NCBI GenBank assembly: GCA_042219835.1
Contig: JBHJMN010000020.1
Coordinates: 36,396-100,395 of the forward strand
Source of the DNA: Paenibacillus_G elgii_A
GTDB taxonomy: Bacteria; Bacillota; Bacilli; Paenibacillales; NBRC-103111
Direction: 5' to 3'
Length of the DNA: 64,000 nucleotides
Positions within the stretch are counted from its first letter, which is position 1, and the number at the start of each line of letters is the position of its first letter. The notes below the pieces were generated by a model, which had not been told where the DNA came from, did no database searches, and worked only from the letters and a program-made list of their open reading frames with translations. Shown here in pieces: positions 43,196 through 52,320 of the stretch. A program made the translations under genes and the position numbers.

Positions 43196-45043
43196 ATGAG
43201 TCCCAAGTTCAGACTGCACCGCAATGTGTATATCATTATCCTGAGCGTGTTGCTCATGGCTGCCGTTATCCAGATCGCCCGTTCCCAGTACGTTCTGCGA
43301 TTCAGCCATAATGAGGTTCTGGCGGAAAGCGCGAAACGCACGGCTGCCGCTGCCTCCGAGAATACGTTGACCAAGACTTCCGTACGGCCCTATTGCCTCG
43401 TCTTCGACAGTACGGAAGAGTACAGCGTGAAGGTAAAAAACAACGCCGAACGTACGCTGAAGTATATGAAAAAGCCGGTTCAATCGTTTGATGTGCGAAG
43501 CGGGGAGACGTTCCGGCCGGATAACTGCGCTGCGACCGTTCTCTCGATCGAACAGCTCAAGCTGCTGGGTGATCCGGATGTGCTGGCCCGCTATGTGGAG
43601 CAAGGGGGATATGCTTTTTTTGCCGTACGTCCCGAATTGGACGATACCTTGTACCGCTTGTACCGCAAGATGGGCATTTTGGCCATAGGAGAGTTTAAGG
43701 ATTCCGACGGCATTCAGCTGACCTCCAATGTTTTAATAGGAGAAGCGGGACTGACCCTCGACGATTCCTTCATTACGAATCCGACGCTGACCGTCGAGCT
43801 TGATGAAAAGAGCCGGGTGTTGGCCAAAACCGCCGAAGGCGTACCGCTGCTGTGGGACTTCGCCTACGGACAGGGGAAATTTATGACGTTTAATGGGGCG
43901 ATGCTCCAGGAGAAAATCAACCGGGGCATGCTGGCGGGCGCCATCAGTTTATTGGAGCCGGATTTCATCTATCCGGTGTTCAACTCGAAAATCATGTACA
44001 TCGACGATTTTCCGGCGCCGATTCCGCAGGGAACGGATACCGGAGTCGATGCCGAAATCTATCGTGATTACCGCCGGGACATCCCGACCTTTTACAAGCA
44101 AATTTGGTGGCCGGACATGCTGAAAGCAGCGAAACAGAACGATATTAAATATACGGCGGTGCTGATCGAGTCGTATCACGATCAGATTGATCCGCCGTTC
44201 GAATATCCGACCGACGCCGATTCCAACGGTCTGATCTCCTACGGCCGCGAAGTGATTAAAAGCGGAGGCGAAATCGGCTTGCACGGCTACAATCATCAAT
44301 CGCTGACGCTCAGCCAGGAGGTGGCCGACGAATTCAACTACAAGCCGTGGAAAAGCGTCGGCCATATGGCCGATTCCATTGCCGAAGCGGTCCGGTTTAT
44401 GGGCTCGGCGTTCCCGAAATATACGATGCTGTCTTATGTGCCACCCTCCAACGTGCTTAGCCCCGAGGGACGGGAAGCGCTGAAGCAGGGCTGGCCCTCC
44501 ATCGCCGTCATTTCGTCTCTTTACGGTGAAGATGCGTCCGGTATCGCCTATGTTCAGGAATTTGAAATGGCTCAGGACGGGATCTTGGAGATGCCGCGGG
44601 TCACTTCGGGTTATTTCAATCAGCCGTTCGAGCGTTGGGCGGAAGCCAATACGATAACGGCGCTCGGTATTTTTTCGCATTTTATTCACCCGGACGATTT
44701 GTTGGACCCGAAGCGCAATCGCAATCTTTCCTGGGAAGAGCTGTATGAGCAGTACAGCGGCATACTCGCGAGGGTGAAGCAGACGCACCCGTGGCTCCGT
44801 TCCATGACCTCCACGGAGGCGGCGGTCGATATGAAGCAAGTGCTGGCAAGCGATGTCGCCTGGAGCCGGGAAGGAAACCGGCTGCGGGGCCAGATTGCGC
44901 CTTTCCAGGGCAAGGCCTACTTCGTGCTCCGGACGGACAAGAAAATTGGCAAGCTGACGGGCTGCGCGGTGAGAAAAATCGACGATGGAACCTACTTGGT
45001 TACCGCCGGAAAAGCAAACTTTGAGATTGAATTGGGTGAGTAA
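43196..45043 (+). CDS. PelA-type deacetylase (DUF2194)
   Basis: A 615-residue membrane-anchored, mainly extracytoplasmic protein. One N-terminal helix (NVYIIILSVLLMAAVIQIAR) precedes a Rossmann-like region and a CE4-related polysaccharide deacetylase domain. The latter shows the acidic pair in KIMYIDDFPAPIP (about 265) and the metal histidines in IGLHGYNHQSLT (about 362). In Gram-positive Pel clusters this gene supplies the deacetylase that makes the polymer cationic. The glycoside hydrolase domain of Gram-negative PelA is absent. It begins one base after pelE ends. Confidence 0.82.
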   Translation: MSPKFRLHRNVYIIILSVLLMAAVIQIARSQYVLRFSHNEVLAESAKRTAAAASENTLTKTSVRPYCLVFDSTEEYSVKVKNNAERTLKYMKKPVQSFDVRSGETFRPDNCAATVLSIEQLKLLGDPDVLARYVEQGGYAFFAVRPELDDTLYRLYRKMGILAIGEFKDSDGIQLTSNVLIGEAGLTLDDSFITNPTLTVELDEKSRVLAKTAEGVPLLWDFAYGQGKFMTFNGAMLQEKINRGMLAGAISLLEPDFIYPVFNSKIMYIDDFPAPIPQGTDTGVDAEIYRDYRRDIPTFYKQIWWPDMLKAAKQNDIKYTAVLIESYHDQIDPPFEYPTDADSNGLISYGREVIKSGGEIGLHGYNHQSLTLSQEVADEFNYKPWKSVGHMADSIAEAVRFMGSAFPKYTMLSYVPPSNVLSPEGREALKQGWPSIAVISSLYGEDASGIAYVQEFEMAQDGILEMPRVTSGYFNQPFERWAEANTITALGIFSHFIHPDDLLDPKRNRNLSWEELYEQYSGILARVKQTHPWLRSMTSTEAAVDMKQVLASDVAWSREGNRLRGQIAPFQGKAYFVLRTDKKIGKLTGCAVRKIDDGTYLVTAGKANFEIELGE

Positions 45044-45045
45044 AC

Positions 45046-46491
45046 ATGCGTATCTGCATCATTGCCGAAGGCTCGTATCCATACATTACCGGAGGAGTTT
45101 CCAGCTGGATTCATTCCTTGACCACGGACCTGCCCGAATTTGAGTTTGTGATCCTCGCGATCGGGGCGGAGGAGAAGCAGCGCGGTCAATTCAAATACAA
45201 GCTGCCGCCTAACGTGGTTGAAGTAAAAGAGATTTTCCTAGACGATTACTTGCGGGAAGCGGGGGAGTGGGGGCACCGCTACCGGTTGACCGACGCGCAG
45301 AGCGAGGCGCTGTATTCGCTGCTCGGCGGCAAGAAAGACTTGGAGTGGGGCAGGCTGTTCGACCTGCTCCGCAGCGAGAAATTGCGCAATGCCGCTGATT
45401 TTTTGATGAGCAAAGATTTCTTCGACATTTTGGTGAACCTGTGTAAGGAAAAATATGCGCAAATTCCGTTCACGGAGATGTTCTGGACCGTACGTTCCAT
45501 GATTCTACCGCTCTTCTTGTCCATCCGTCATGACATTCCGAAAGCGGACTTGTATCACAGCGTGGCGACCGGCTACGCAGGCGTCATCGGATCGCTGGCC
45601 AAGCATCTTTACGGGAAGCCGTATGTGCTGACCGAGCACGGCATTTATTCCCGCGAACGGGAAGAAGAAATCATTAAGGCCGATTGGGTAAAGGGCTATT
45701 TCAAAGATTTGTGGATTGAATATTTTTACCGGCTCTCCCGTTGTCCATACGATTATGCGGATCAGGTCATTACGTTGTTCAACCGGAACCGGGAGATTCA
45801 GATGGAGCTCGGCTGCAAGCCGGACAAGATTAGCATTGTTCCCAACGGAGTGAAAGTTCATGACTATGCCGACATCGTTCAGAACCCGGACGTTGACGAA
45901 TCGAAAATCCGTCTGGGAGCTATCGTACGCGTAGTGCCGATTAAAGATATTAAGACCATGCTTCAAAGCTTTGCCCTGGTGAAGCGGGAGGTGCCGGAAG
46001 CCGAGCTGTATATTATGGGGCCTGCAGAAGAGGACAAGGAGTACTACGAGGAATGCCTGCAGCTTGTCGAATCGCTGCAGATCAAGGACGTTACGTTTAC
46101 CGGCGAAGTGCGAATTAAAGATTATTTGGGCCGGATGGATATCGTGCTCCTGTCGAGCATAAGCGAAGGAATGCCTCTGGCCGTGCTCGAATCGATGGCC
46201 TGCGCCAAGCCGTGTGTGACGACAGACGTCGGCAGCTGCCGCGAATTGCTGCACGGGCTGGATGACGGCATCGGTCCTGCGGGCGCGGTGGTGCCGGTCA
46301 TGCATTACGACCACATGGCGTCTGCCATTATTAAGCTGTGCACTAGCCGCAAGTTGCGGGAAGATATGGGCCGAAACGGGTTGGAGCGGGTGCGCAGACA
46401 TTATACGCACGAAGTCTTTATTCAACGCTACCGGCAGCTTTACTCATCCTACGAGGAGGAACGGACATGGCCGGCATCGGATTCGAACTAA
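45046..46491 (+). CDS. pelF: Pel glycosyltransferase PelF
   Basis: A 481-residue cytosolic GT4-type enzyme that polymerises the Pel chain from UDP-sugars. It has the N-terminal ITGGVSSWIHSL loop, a middle VLTEHGIYSREREEEI motif, the donor-site pattern ISIVPNGV, and LLSSISEGMPLAVLESMACAKP near residue 370, all as in PelF. It starts two bases after the deacetylase and overlaps pelG by 25 bp, indicating coupled translation. Confidence 0.94.
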   Translation: MRICIIAEGSYPYITGGVSSWIHSLTTDLPEFEFVILAIGAEEKQRGQFKYKLPPNVVEVKEIFLDDYLREAGEWGHRYRLTDAQSEALYSLLGGKKDLEWGRLFDLLRSEKLRNAADFLMSKDFFDILVNLCKEKYAQIPFTEMFWTVRSMILPLFLSIRHDIPKADLYHSVATGYAGVIGSLAKHLYGKPYVLTEHGIYSREREEEIIKADWVKGYFKDLWIEYFYRLSRCPYDYADQVITLFNRNREIQMELGCKPDKISIVPNGVKVHDYADIVQNPDVDESKIRLGAIVRVVPIKDIKTMLQSFALVKREVPEAELYIMGPAEEDKEYYEECLQLVESLQIKDVTFTGEVRIKDYLGRMDIVLLSSISEGMPLAVLESMACAKPCVTTDVGSCRELLHGLDDGIGPAGAVVPVMHYDHMASAIIKLCTSRKLREDMGRNGLERVRRHYTHEVFIQRYRQLYSSYEEERTWPASDSN

Positions 46492-49400
46492 AAAAACTGT
46501 TTCGCCAAGCAGGCTTGCTGCACAGCGTCAAAGCGTATGCCTATTCGTCCTTGACCACCATCGGGCCGATGATTTTGTGCCTCTTCATGCTCCTCTTCAT
46601 GCAGCGGTTCATGTCGTGGTATGATGTGTCCTTTTTGGAACGGGAGCTGTTTCAGGCGACGATCGTCTATGGTTTTATCTTTTCTACGCTGCTTACGGGC
46701 GGCTTGTCGATGATCTTGACCCGGTTTATTGCCGACAAGATGTATATGAAGCAGTATGAATATTTGCTTTCTTCTTATTACGGGGCTATGGCCGTCTCCT
46801 TGCCGGTCGGCATGATTTGCGCTTGGCTGTTTTTGCGGGGCGTACCGGCCGGATTCGGGTATAAAGCGGCGGCGTACCTCTTTTTTGCCGAACTCATCAT
46901 TCTTTCCTTTCAAGGGGTTCTGTTAAGCGCGGTTAAAGATTTCAAACGGATTGTCCGCAATTACTGCTTCGGCATCGGTGTCGCGTTGGCAGGGGCATGG
47001 CTGGTGTTAAAGTATACTCCGTTTCAGGATGCGACGGCAGCCCTGACGATGCTGGCCGCCGGTTTTTTAGTTATCGTGCTGCTTACAGGACGGCATCTCG
47101 AACAAACGCTGCCGGCAAAGGAGAGCCGTTTGTATTTTGATTTCCTTTCTTACTTGCGCAAATATCCCGCATTGTTCCTTATCGGTACGTTGTTCTACTC
47201 CGGCGTCTACATTCACAGCTTTGTGTATTGGTTCGGTCCGGCAGGCGAACGGATCGCGGAGCAGTTTGCCGTCTCTAATTTCTTCGACCCGCCGGTATTC
47301 TATGCTTATTTGACCGTGACGCCGACGCTGATCACCTTCGTCGTGTCTGTAGAAACGGCCTTCTATGAGAAGTTCCGAGACTACTACAGCAACATTTTGA
47401 ACGAAGGGACCCTTCTGGACATTGCTCGCGCCAAGGAAGAGATGCAGCGTACCCTGACCCGGGAAGTCAGCTTTATGATGGAAGTGCAGCTGCTTTTTAC
47501 CGTCCTTTCGCTCGCTCTCGGTCTGAAGCTGCTTCCTGCGATCGGCTTTTCGATGGAGCAGCTCGACGCGTATGTCATGCTCGTGCTCGGGTACTTTTTA
47601 TTTATTGTCGCCTTCATTATCATGCTTATCTTGTTATACTTTGATGATCGGAAGGGTGTGCTTGTGATCAGCAGCCTGTTTGTTTTTCTTAATGTTATCC
47701 TGACCTCCTGGACGATGGCCGCCAACTACCACGGCATCGGCTTGTTCGTTGCCGCATTCCTGACGCTGGCCGCCGCGCTGTGGCGCTTGGTGCATTACGT
47801 CGGTAACATTGAATATTACACCTTTTGCGCCCAGCCTCTTGCCACTCCGCGCAAAGCTCCGTTCTGGCGGCGCCGCCCGGGGAAAATGGCGGCTTCCTCC
47901 TTGCTCCTGCTGGGGGTAGGCCTCCTGCTTGGCGCGTGTTCGAATGAAGCTCCCGCGAGTCCGGTCCCGGCCGAGCCGGCTCCCGTCGCCGAATCCGCCG
48001 TACCCGGCTCGCCGCTCACGGCCAAAGGATTGGTCGAGGATAAACGTCTCTATGAACGGGATAACGATACTTCCGTCGCCGCTTTGTATATGACCGTATT
48101 GCCGGATAAGAAAGAACGGGGGCTGTCCTGGTATTCCCTTAACCGGATTAGAAACTGGATGGAGGAAGGCGATCTGAAGGTTATCTTGCAGGAAGGCGCC
48201 GCCGACGGCAGCGGTCCCCAATCCGGCCTGTTCGGCTACGGCGCGACGGAAACTAACGCGAAAGTAAGCTTGCGCGGCAATACGACACGGTATTCGCCGC
48301 AGCGGTCGTACAAAATCCGCCTCAATAATCAGGCGGGACTGTGGCGCGAACAACGAACGATCGATCTGAACAAGCATTATTACGATTCGGCTCGTATCCG
48401 CAACAAGCTGAGCTTCGACATTTTTGAGACGCTTCCGCATATGGCAAGCCTTCGAACGCAGTTTGTCCACCTGTATGTCAAGGACTTGTCCGGAGGGGGC
48501 AACGCGAATGCGCCTTACGAGGATTACGGGCTGTTCACCCAAATCGAGCATCCGAACGAAATGTTCTTGAAGAACCACTGGCTCGATCCGAACGGGCAAT
48601 TGTACAAGGCGGTCATGTTTGAATTTTTCCGCTATCCCGAGACGCTGCGGTCGCAATCCGATCCGAAGTACGACAAGCAGGCTTTCGAAAAGCAGCTTGA
48701 AATCAAGGGCCGCGAGGATCACGACAAGCTGCTGATGATGCTGAACGATGTCAACAACATGGCGATTCCGATCAACGAGGTCATGGAGAAGCATTTTGAT
48801 CTGGACAACTATTTGACCTGGCTGGCCAGCAACATTCTGATGGATAACATGGACACGGACGCGCAAAACTTTTTGCTGTATTCGCCTTTGAACTCCGACA
48901 AATGGTATTTCATTCCCTGGGATTACGACGGAGGCTGGGAGCTGCAGCGGGGCTTGCGGAGCATTAGCGATTATTCGAACGGGATCAGCAACTATTGGGG
49001 CAGCGTTCTTCACAATCGCTTCTTCCGCAGCGAGGAGAATGTCCAGAAGTTGAAGAATAAAATCGACGAGCTGTATCAGTCGATCAATAAAGAAACGGTA
49101 ACAAAGCGTGTGGATGCGTACAGGGGCACAGTCGAACCTTTCTTGAAAAGCGATCCGGATATCCGGTTCTTGCCCGTCAAGGCCGACCAACTGGACCAGG
49201 AATTTGACAGAATCGCCGAGGTTCCGGCGCGTTCTTTGCAACGGTTCAAGGAGGACTTGGAGAAGCCGAAGCCGTTCTATCTCGGGGATCTGCAACGCGA
49301 AAACGGAAAAACGGTGTTCGTCTGGGATCAGTCCTTCGATCTGCAGGGAGATGACCTGGTCTATGACTGGACGCTAGCCAAAGATCCGTTGTTTACCCAA

Positions 49401-49583
49401 ATCGTAGCGCAGCAAAAAAATATGAAGGAAACTACGGTGACGCTGGATGCTTTACAACCAGGGGAGTACTACTGGAAAGTGATCGTCCGGGATCAAAAAG
49501 GGAATCAGCAAATTGCCTTCGATATGTACCGCGATACGCGCAATTTGCCTTACTACGGGATGCGACAAATAAAGGTGGAATAA
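46467..49583 (+). CDS. pelG: PelG exporter fused to a CotH kinase domain
   Basis: A 1038-residue single frame. Residues 1-455 are PelG, a polysaccharide flippase-like protein of about twelve helices (GIGFELKKLFRQAGLL start, VGNIEYYTFC end). A basic linker (RRRPGK) leads to a further helix, residues 474-490, closing in LLLGAC with Cys491, a perfect lipobox, then an Ala/Pro-rich stretch. Residues about 530-940 are a CotH protein-kinase-like domain (VSLRGNTTRYSPQRSYKIRL, MDNMDTDAQNFLLYS, IPWDYDGGW), followed by a beta-sandwich. CotH is normally separate. A second start at ATG 47886 could give a free CotH lipoprotein, though its ribosome site (CGGGG) is weak. Confidence 0.9.
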   Translation: MAGIGFELKKLFRQAGLLHSVKAYAYSSLTTIGPMILCLFMLLFMQRFMSWYDVSFLERELFQATIVYGFIFSTLLTGGLSMILTRFIADKMYMKQYEYLLSSYYGAMAVSLPVGMICAWLFLRGVPAGFGYKAAAYLFFAELIILSFQGVLLSAVKDFKRIVRNYCFGIGVALAGAWLVLKYTPFQDATAALTMLAAGFLVIVLLTGRHLEQTLPAKESRLYFDFLSYLRKYPALFLIGTLFYSGVYIHSFVYWFGPAGERIAEQFAVSNFFDPPVFYAYLTVTPTLITFVVSVETAFYEKFRDYYSNILNEGTLLDIARAKEEMQRTLTREVSFMMEVQLLFTVLSLALGLKLLPAIGFSMEQLDAYVMLVLGYFLFIVAFIIMLILLYFDDRKGVLVISSLFVFLNVILTSWTMAANYHGIGLFVAAFLTLAAALWRLVHYVGNIEYYTFCAQPLATPRKAPFWRRRPGKMAASSLLLLGVGLLLGACSNEAPASPVPAEPAPVAESAVPGSPLTAKGLVEDKRLYERDNDTSVAALYMTVLPDKKERGLSWYSLNRIRNWMEEGDLKVILQEGAADGSGPQSGLFGYGATETNAKVSLRGNTTRYSPQRSYKIRLNNQAGLWREQRTIDLNKHYYDSARIRNKLSFDIFETLPHMASLRTQFVHLYVKDLSGGGNANAPYEDYGLFTQIEHPNEMFLKNHWLDPNGQLYKAVMFEFFRYPETLRSQSDPKYDKQAFEKQLEIKGREDHDKLLMMLNDVNNMAIPINEVMEKHFDLDNYLTWLASNILMDNMDTDAQNFLLYSPLNSDKWYFIPWDYDGGWELQRGLRSISDYSNGISNYWGSVLHNRFFRSEENVQKLKNKIDELYQSINKETVTKRVDAYRGTVEPFLKSDPDIRFLPVKADQLDQEFDRIAEVPARSLQRFKEDLEKPKPFYLGDLQRENGKTVFVWDQSFDLQGDDLVYDWTLAKDPLFTQIVAQQKNMKETTVTLDALQPGEYYWKVIVRDQKGNQQIAFDMYRDTRNLPYYGMRQIKVE

Positions 49584-49586
49584 AGC

Positions 49587-50297
49587 ATGCAATTTCTCGG
49601 GCGAAAGCTGCGGCACGAGCTCAAATATTACATCCATTCTCATGACCACGCCGCGCTTCGGCAGCGGCTGTCGGCCATCCTGACGTTGGACGGAAATTCC
49701 AACAGTCCCGACGGATACGGTATCCGCAGCTTATATTTCGACGGACCGCATAATCATGCGCTGTATGACAAGTCGCACGGCATTTTTAGCCGGGAGAAAT
49801 ACCGCATCCGGATTTACAACGGCAGCGACCGGACGATCAAGCTGGAGCGGAAAAGCAAGTATGGCGATTATGTGTGCAAGGAAGCGGCCCGGTTGAGCAG
49901 AGACGATTACGAACGGATTCTGGAAGGCGACGTTGCAGGCTTGCAGGAGTCGAAGGCGCCGCTGGTGCAGGATTTTTACCGCGCGATCGCCCAGCGCGGC
50001 TTTCGTCCGGCCGTCATTGTGGATTATACGAGGGAAGCCTATATTTACGATCCGGGGGACGTTAGAATCACGTTTGACAAGAAGCTGGCGGCCGCGATCA
50101 ATACGTACGACCTGTTTTCCGGTCATATGGTCATGAAGGAAGCGCTGGAGCCGGCCAGAACCATTATGGAAATCAAATACAACGCTTTTTTGCCGGATTT
50201 CATCCGGGCGATGGTTCAGCCTCAAGCGCATCAGCGGTCGGCCATATCCAAGTATCTCATCTGCCGGGAAGTCGGGATTCGCAGCGAGAAGCCATAA
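49587..50297 (+). CDS. VTC-domain polyphosphate polymerase-like protein
   Basis: A 236-residue protein made of the VTC tunnel domain: LRHELKYYIHSHDHAALRQR, SLYFD, REKYRIRIYN, IKLERKSKYGDYVCKEAARL and EIKYNAFLPD, with the basic and acidic residues that line the tunnel in triphosphate-tunnel enzymes. It starts three bases after the PelG-CotH stop. CotH, VTC and DUF4956 genes are known to travel together in Gram-positives, but their joint job is not established. The link to Pel is by operon position. Confidence 0.88.
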   Translation: MQFLGRKLRHELKYYIHSHDHAALRQRLSAILTLDGNSNSPDGYGIRSLYFDGPHNHALYDKSHGIFSREKYRIRIYNGSDRTIKLERKSKYGDYVCKEAARLSRDDYERILEGDVAGLQESKAPLVQDFYRAIAQRGFRPAVIVDYTREAYIYDPGDVRITFDKKLAAAINTYDLFSGHMVMKEALEPARTIMEIKYNAFLPDFIRAMVQPQAHQRSAISKYLICREVGIRSEKP

Positions 50298-50325
50298 TTC
50301 ATTTACAAAAAAAGGGGACACATCA

Positions 50326-51006
50326 ATGGGAGAAGCGGTTAAATTTCAGGATTTATTCAAGAAAAGCATGCTTCATTTGGAGACGTTCCGTACGGTCTCT
50401 TATGTCGACCTGCTGCTCGGATTAGCCATTGCGTTCGGCATCGGGCTGTTTATTTTTTACATTTACCAGAAGACGTTTCGCGGCGTGGTGTACAGCTATA
50501 ACTACAATGTCACGTTCGTGCTGATGACGATGATCACGGCAACGATCATTATGACCATCAGCACCAATATCGTATTGTCGCTCGGGATGGTCGGGGCGCT
50601 CAGCATCGTCCGCTTTCGGACGGCGGTGAAGGACCCGCTGGATATCGTATACATGTTCTGGGCGATCTCGGCAGGCATCGCGATCGGGGCGAAGCAATAT
50701 CCGATCGCCCTGCTCGGTTCGGCGGCTGTCGGCTTCGCGCTGGTATGGCTGTCCAGAAAGAAAATCAGGGAGCAGCCCTACCTGCTCATTATCCGGCATA
50801 CGGATGCCGCTGCCGCCGAATTGCGGAAGCAGTTGAATAAAATCAATCACAGGCTGAAGTCCAAGACGGTGCGCAAAGATTTTGTCGAGCTTACGCTGGA
50901 AATGCGCCTCCGGGATGACAATACGGCGTTTATGAACGATATTACCGGGATCGAAGGCGTGCTGGACGCATCCCTGATCAACTATACCGGTGATTACGCG
51001 CAATAA
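50326..51006 (+). CDS. DUF4956 membrane protein
   Basis: A 226-residue protein with about four membrane helices (VDLLLGLAIAFGIGLFIFYI; MTMITATIIMTISTNIVLSL; MFWAISAGIAIGAKQY; PIALLGSAAVGFALVWLS), the family motif GALSIVRFRTAVKDPLD, and a small cytosolic C-terminal ferredoxin-like domain. AAGGGGACAC precedes the ATG. It is the last gene of the Pel operon. No biochemical role is known. Confidence 0.88.
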   Translation: MGEAVKFQDLFKKSMLHLETFRTVSYVDLLLGLAIAFGIGLFIFYIYQKTFRGVVYSYNYNVTFVLMTMITATIIMTISTNIVLSLGMVGALSIVRFRTAVKDPLDIVYMFWAISAGIAIGAKQYPIALLGSAAVGFALVWLSRKKIREQPYLLIIRHTDAAAAELRKQLNKINHRLKSKTVRKDFVELTLEMRLRDDNTAFMNDITGIEGVLDASLINYTGDYAQ

Positions 51007-51012
51007 CGCTGC

Positions 51013-52020
51013 CTATGGGGTAACGATCTGGATCGTCTTCGTCCCGCTCTCCCAATAGACCGTTGCGCCGAGCGCTTCCCCGACGAAGCGAAGCGGTACC
51101 ATCATCACTTCATCGCGCAGCGTGGGCGGCTGTTCCAACACAAGCTTCTTGCCGTTGACTGACGCCTCCGTGCTGCCAAGCTTCAACCGAACCGACTGCT
51201 TTCCTTTCGCCGCTTCGACCGACCGGTCTTCTTCATGCCAAACGACGTCCGCTTTCAGCGCTTCAAATATCGCGCGGAGCGGCACCAGACTGGTCCCGTT
51301 CACGACCTCCGGGCGCTGCGGAAAAAATCGCTCCTTGCCGTCAATGACGAGGCGGGGAGCGTTTGTTTGTTCGCGGATGCCAATCAGACCAATGGAAGGG
51401 GAAGCGCAGATCGAATCCCCGGACGGCGCGACCCGGCAGACGCTCTTCTCTCCCGTTCCATCCAGCTGAAGCACGTAGCGTTCCTTTCCTGCTGAGTCCA
51501 AAGAATACCAATTGCGGTCTTGGTCTTGAAAATAAATGTTCCGGTTGCCGTCGGATTGCAAGGTTTCCGCCGCAACCTGTTTTTCGTTAGGGAGCTTGTA
51601 TTTCCATGACGTTCCGGCTGTACCCGTCTTGGTGACGGCTCCGCCTTCCGCGTTTACGTCGGCCGGACGCTGCAGCGGCACATCTGTCCTCTTGGAGGAG
51701 GCGTCCGGCGGGACGATGCGTTCACCGGAGGGCAGCACGGACCGCAGTTGTCCTTCCGACCGGTAATAAGCGGTGCTGTCGTTAGAAAAAGCCAATCCTT
51801 CCGGCCCGGCTTCCATCAGACGCCAAGCGACGGTAAACTGTTCTGCTCCTTTTAGAGCCAGTGTCAAGGAACGGCCCGTTCCTGCCTCGATGGAACGAAG
51901 CTGCAGAACGTCGGTCACTTGCCGGGCTTCGGGTTCGTCGGATTTGGAAAACGCAGGAGCGGGGAGGGAGGCGATCGTAATCATGATGAAGCAAAAGGAG
52001 AGGAACCGAAACATTCGCAT
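51013..52020 (-). CDS. Secreted protein with copper-amine-oxidase N-terminal-like (stalk) domain
   Basis: A 335-residue exported protein. A signal peptide (RMFRFLSFCFIMITIASLP) is followed by a beta-rich region of unknown type. Residues about 225-335 form a copper amine oxidase N-terminal-like stalk domain, recognised by VVNGTSLVPLRAIFEALKAD and MMVPLRFVGEALGATVYWES. Such domains are common in exported Paenibacillus proteins and bind the wall. The start is ATG 52020 with AGAAGGGTGA upstream. It converges on the Pel operon with a six-base gap. Confidence 0.83.
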   Translation of the reverse strand: MRMFRFLSFCFIMITIASLPAPAFSKSDEPEARQVTDVLQLRSIEAGTGRSLTLALKGAEQFTVAWRLMEAGPEGLAFSNDSTAYYRSEGQLRSVLPSGERIVPPDASSKRTDVPLQRPADVNAEGGAVTKTGTAGTSWKYKLPNEKQVAAETLQSDGNRNIYFQDQDRNWYSLDSAGKERYVLQLDGTGEKSVCRVAPSGDSICASPSIGLIGIREQTNAPRLVIDGKERFFPQRPEVVNGTSLVPLRAIFEALKADVVWHEEDRSVEAAKGKQSVRLKLGSTEASVNGKKLVLEQPPTLRDEVMMVPLRFVGEALGATVYWESGTKTIQIVTP

Positions 52021-52122
52021 GCAAGTAGTCACCCTTCTGATGATGTATAGTTTCGTTACGGCAGCTTGGAAGCCGATTTCAGAACAAGTATACCATAGCC
52101 GCCGTTCTTTTTGAAAAAGGCA

Positions 52123-52159
52123 TTGACAAATCAAAATTTAAAATGTCATAATGATACTA
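52123..52159 (+). promoter_or_regulatory. Promoter/operator of the NAD salvage operon, shared with nrtR
   Basis: TTGACA (52123-52128), an 18 bp spacer and CATAAT (52147-52152). TTGACAAAT and AAAATGTCATAATGATA are identical to the blocks ahead of the NrtR gene at 37656-37687; only the middle of the spacer differs. NrtR is the likely regulator of both. Confidence 0.75.
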
Positions 52160-52181
52160 TAAAATTGAAAGTATAAAAAAC

Positions 52182-52270
52182 ACTCGCAGCGCGCCACACA
52201 GCTGTACCGTTTTACCGGCAATCTGCCGCAGCTGTCGTTGTACAGCTCATTTTTTTACATTTCAATATAG
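52182..52270 (+). pseudogene. 3' remnant of a second nrtR gene
   Basis: Bases 52182-52247 match the last codons of nrtR (38425-38490) at 62 of 66 positions. Two of the four changes are silent in the nrtR frame. The open frame continues to a stop at 52268. Upstream lies a copy of the nrtR promoter. Almost the whole gene between promoter and tail is gone, leaving promoter plus tail fused directly ahead of pnuC. Confidence 0.8.
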
Positions 52271-52320
52271 TCATTTTGAAAGTGTTGACAACGGAGAACG
52301 ACACCGGGAGGATGAGATTC

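Noticed and set aside
47634..49295. 553-codon minus-strand frame
   Set aside because: Antisense to PelG-CotH; composition typical of a shadow frame.
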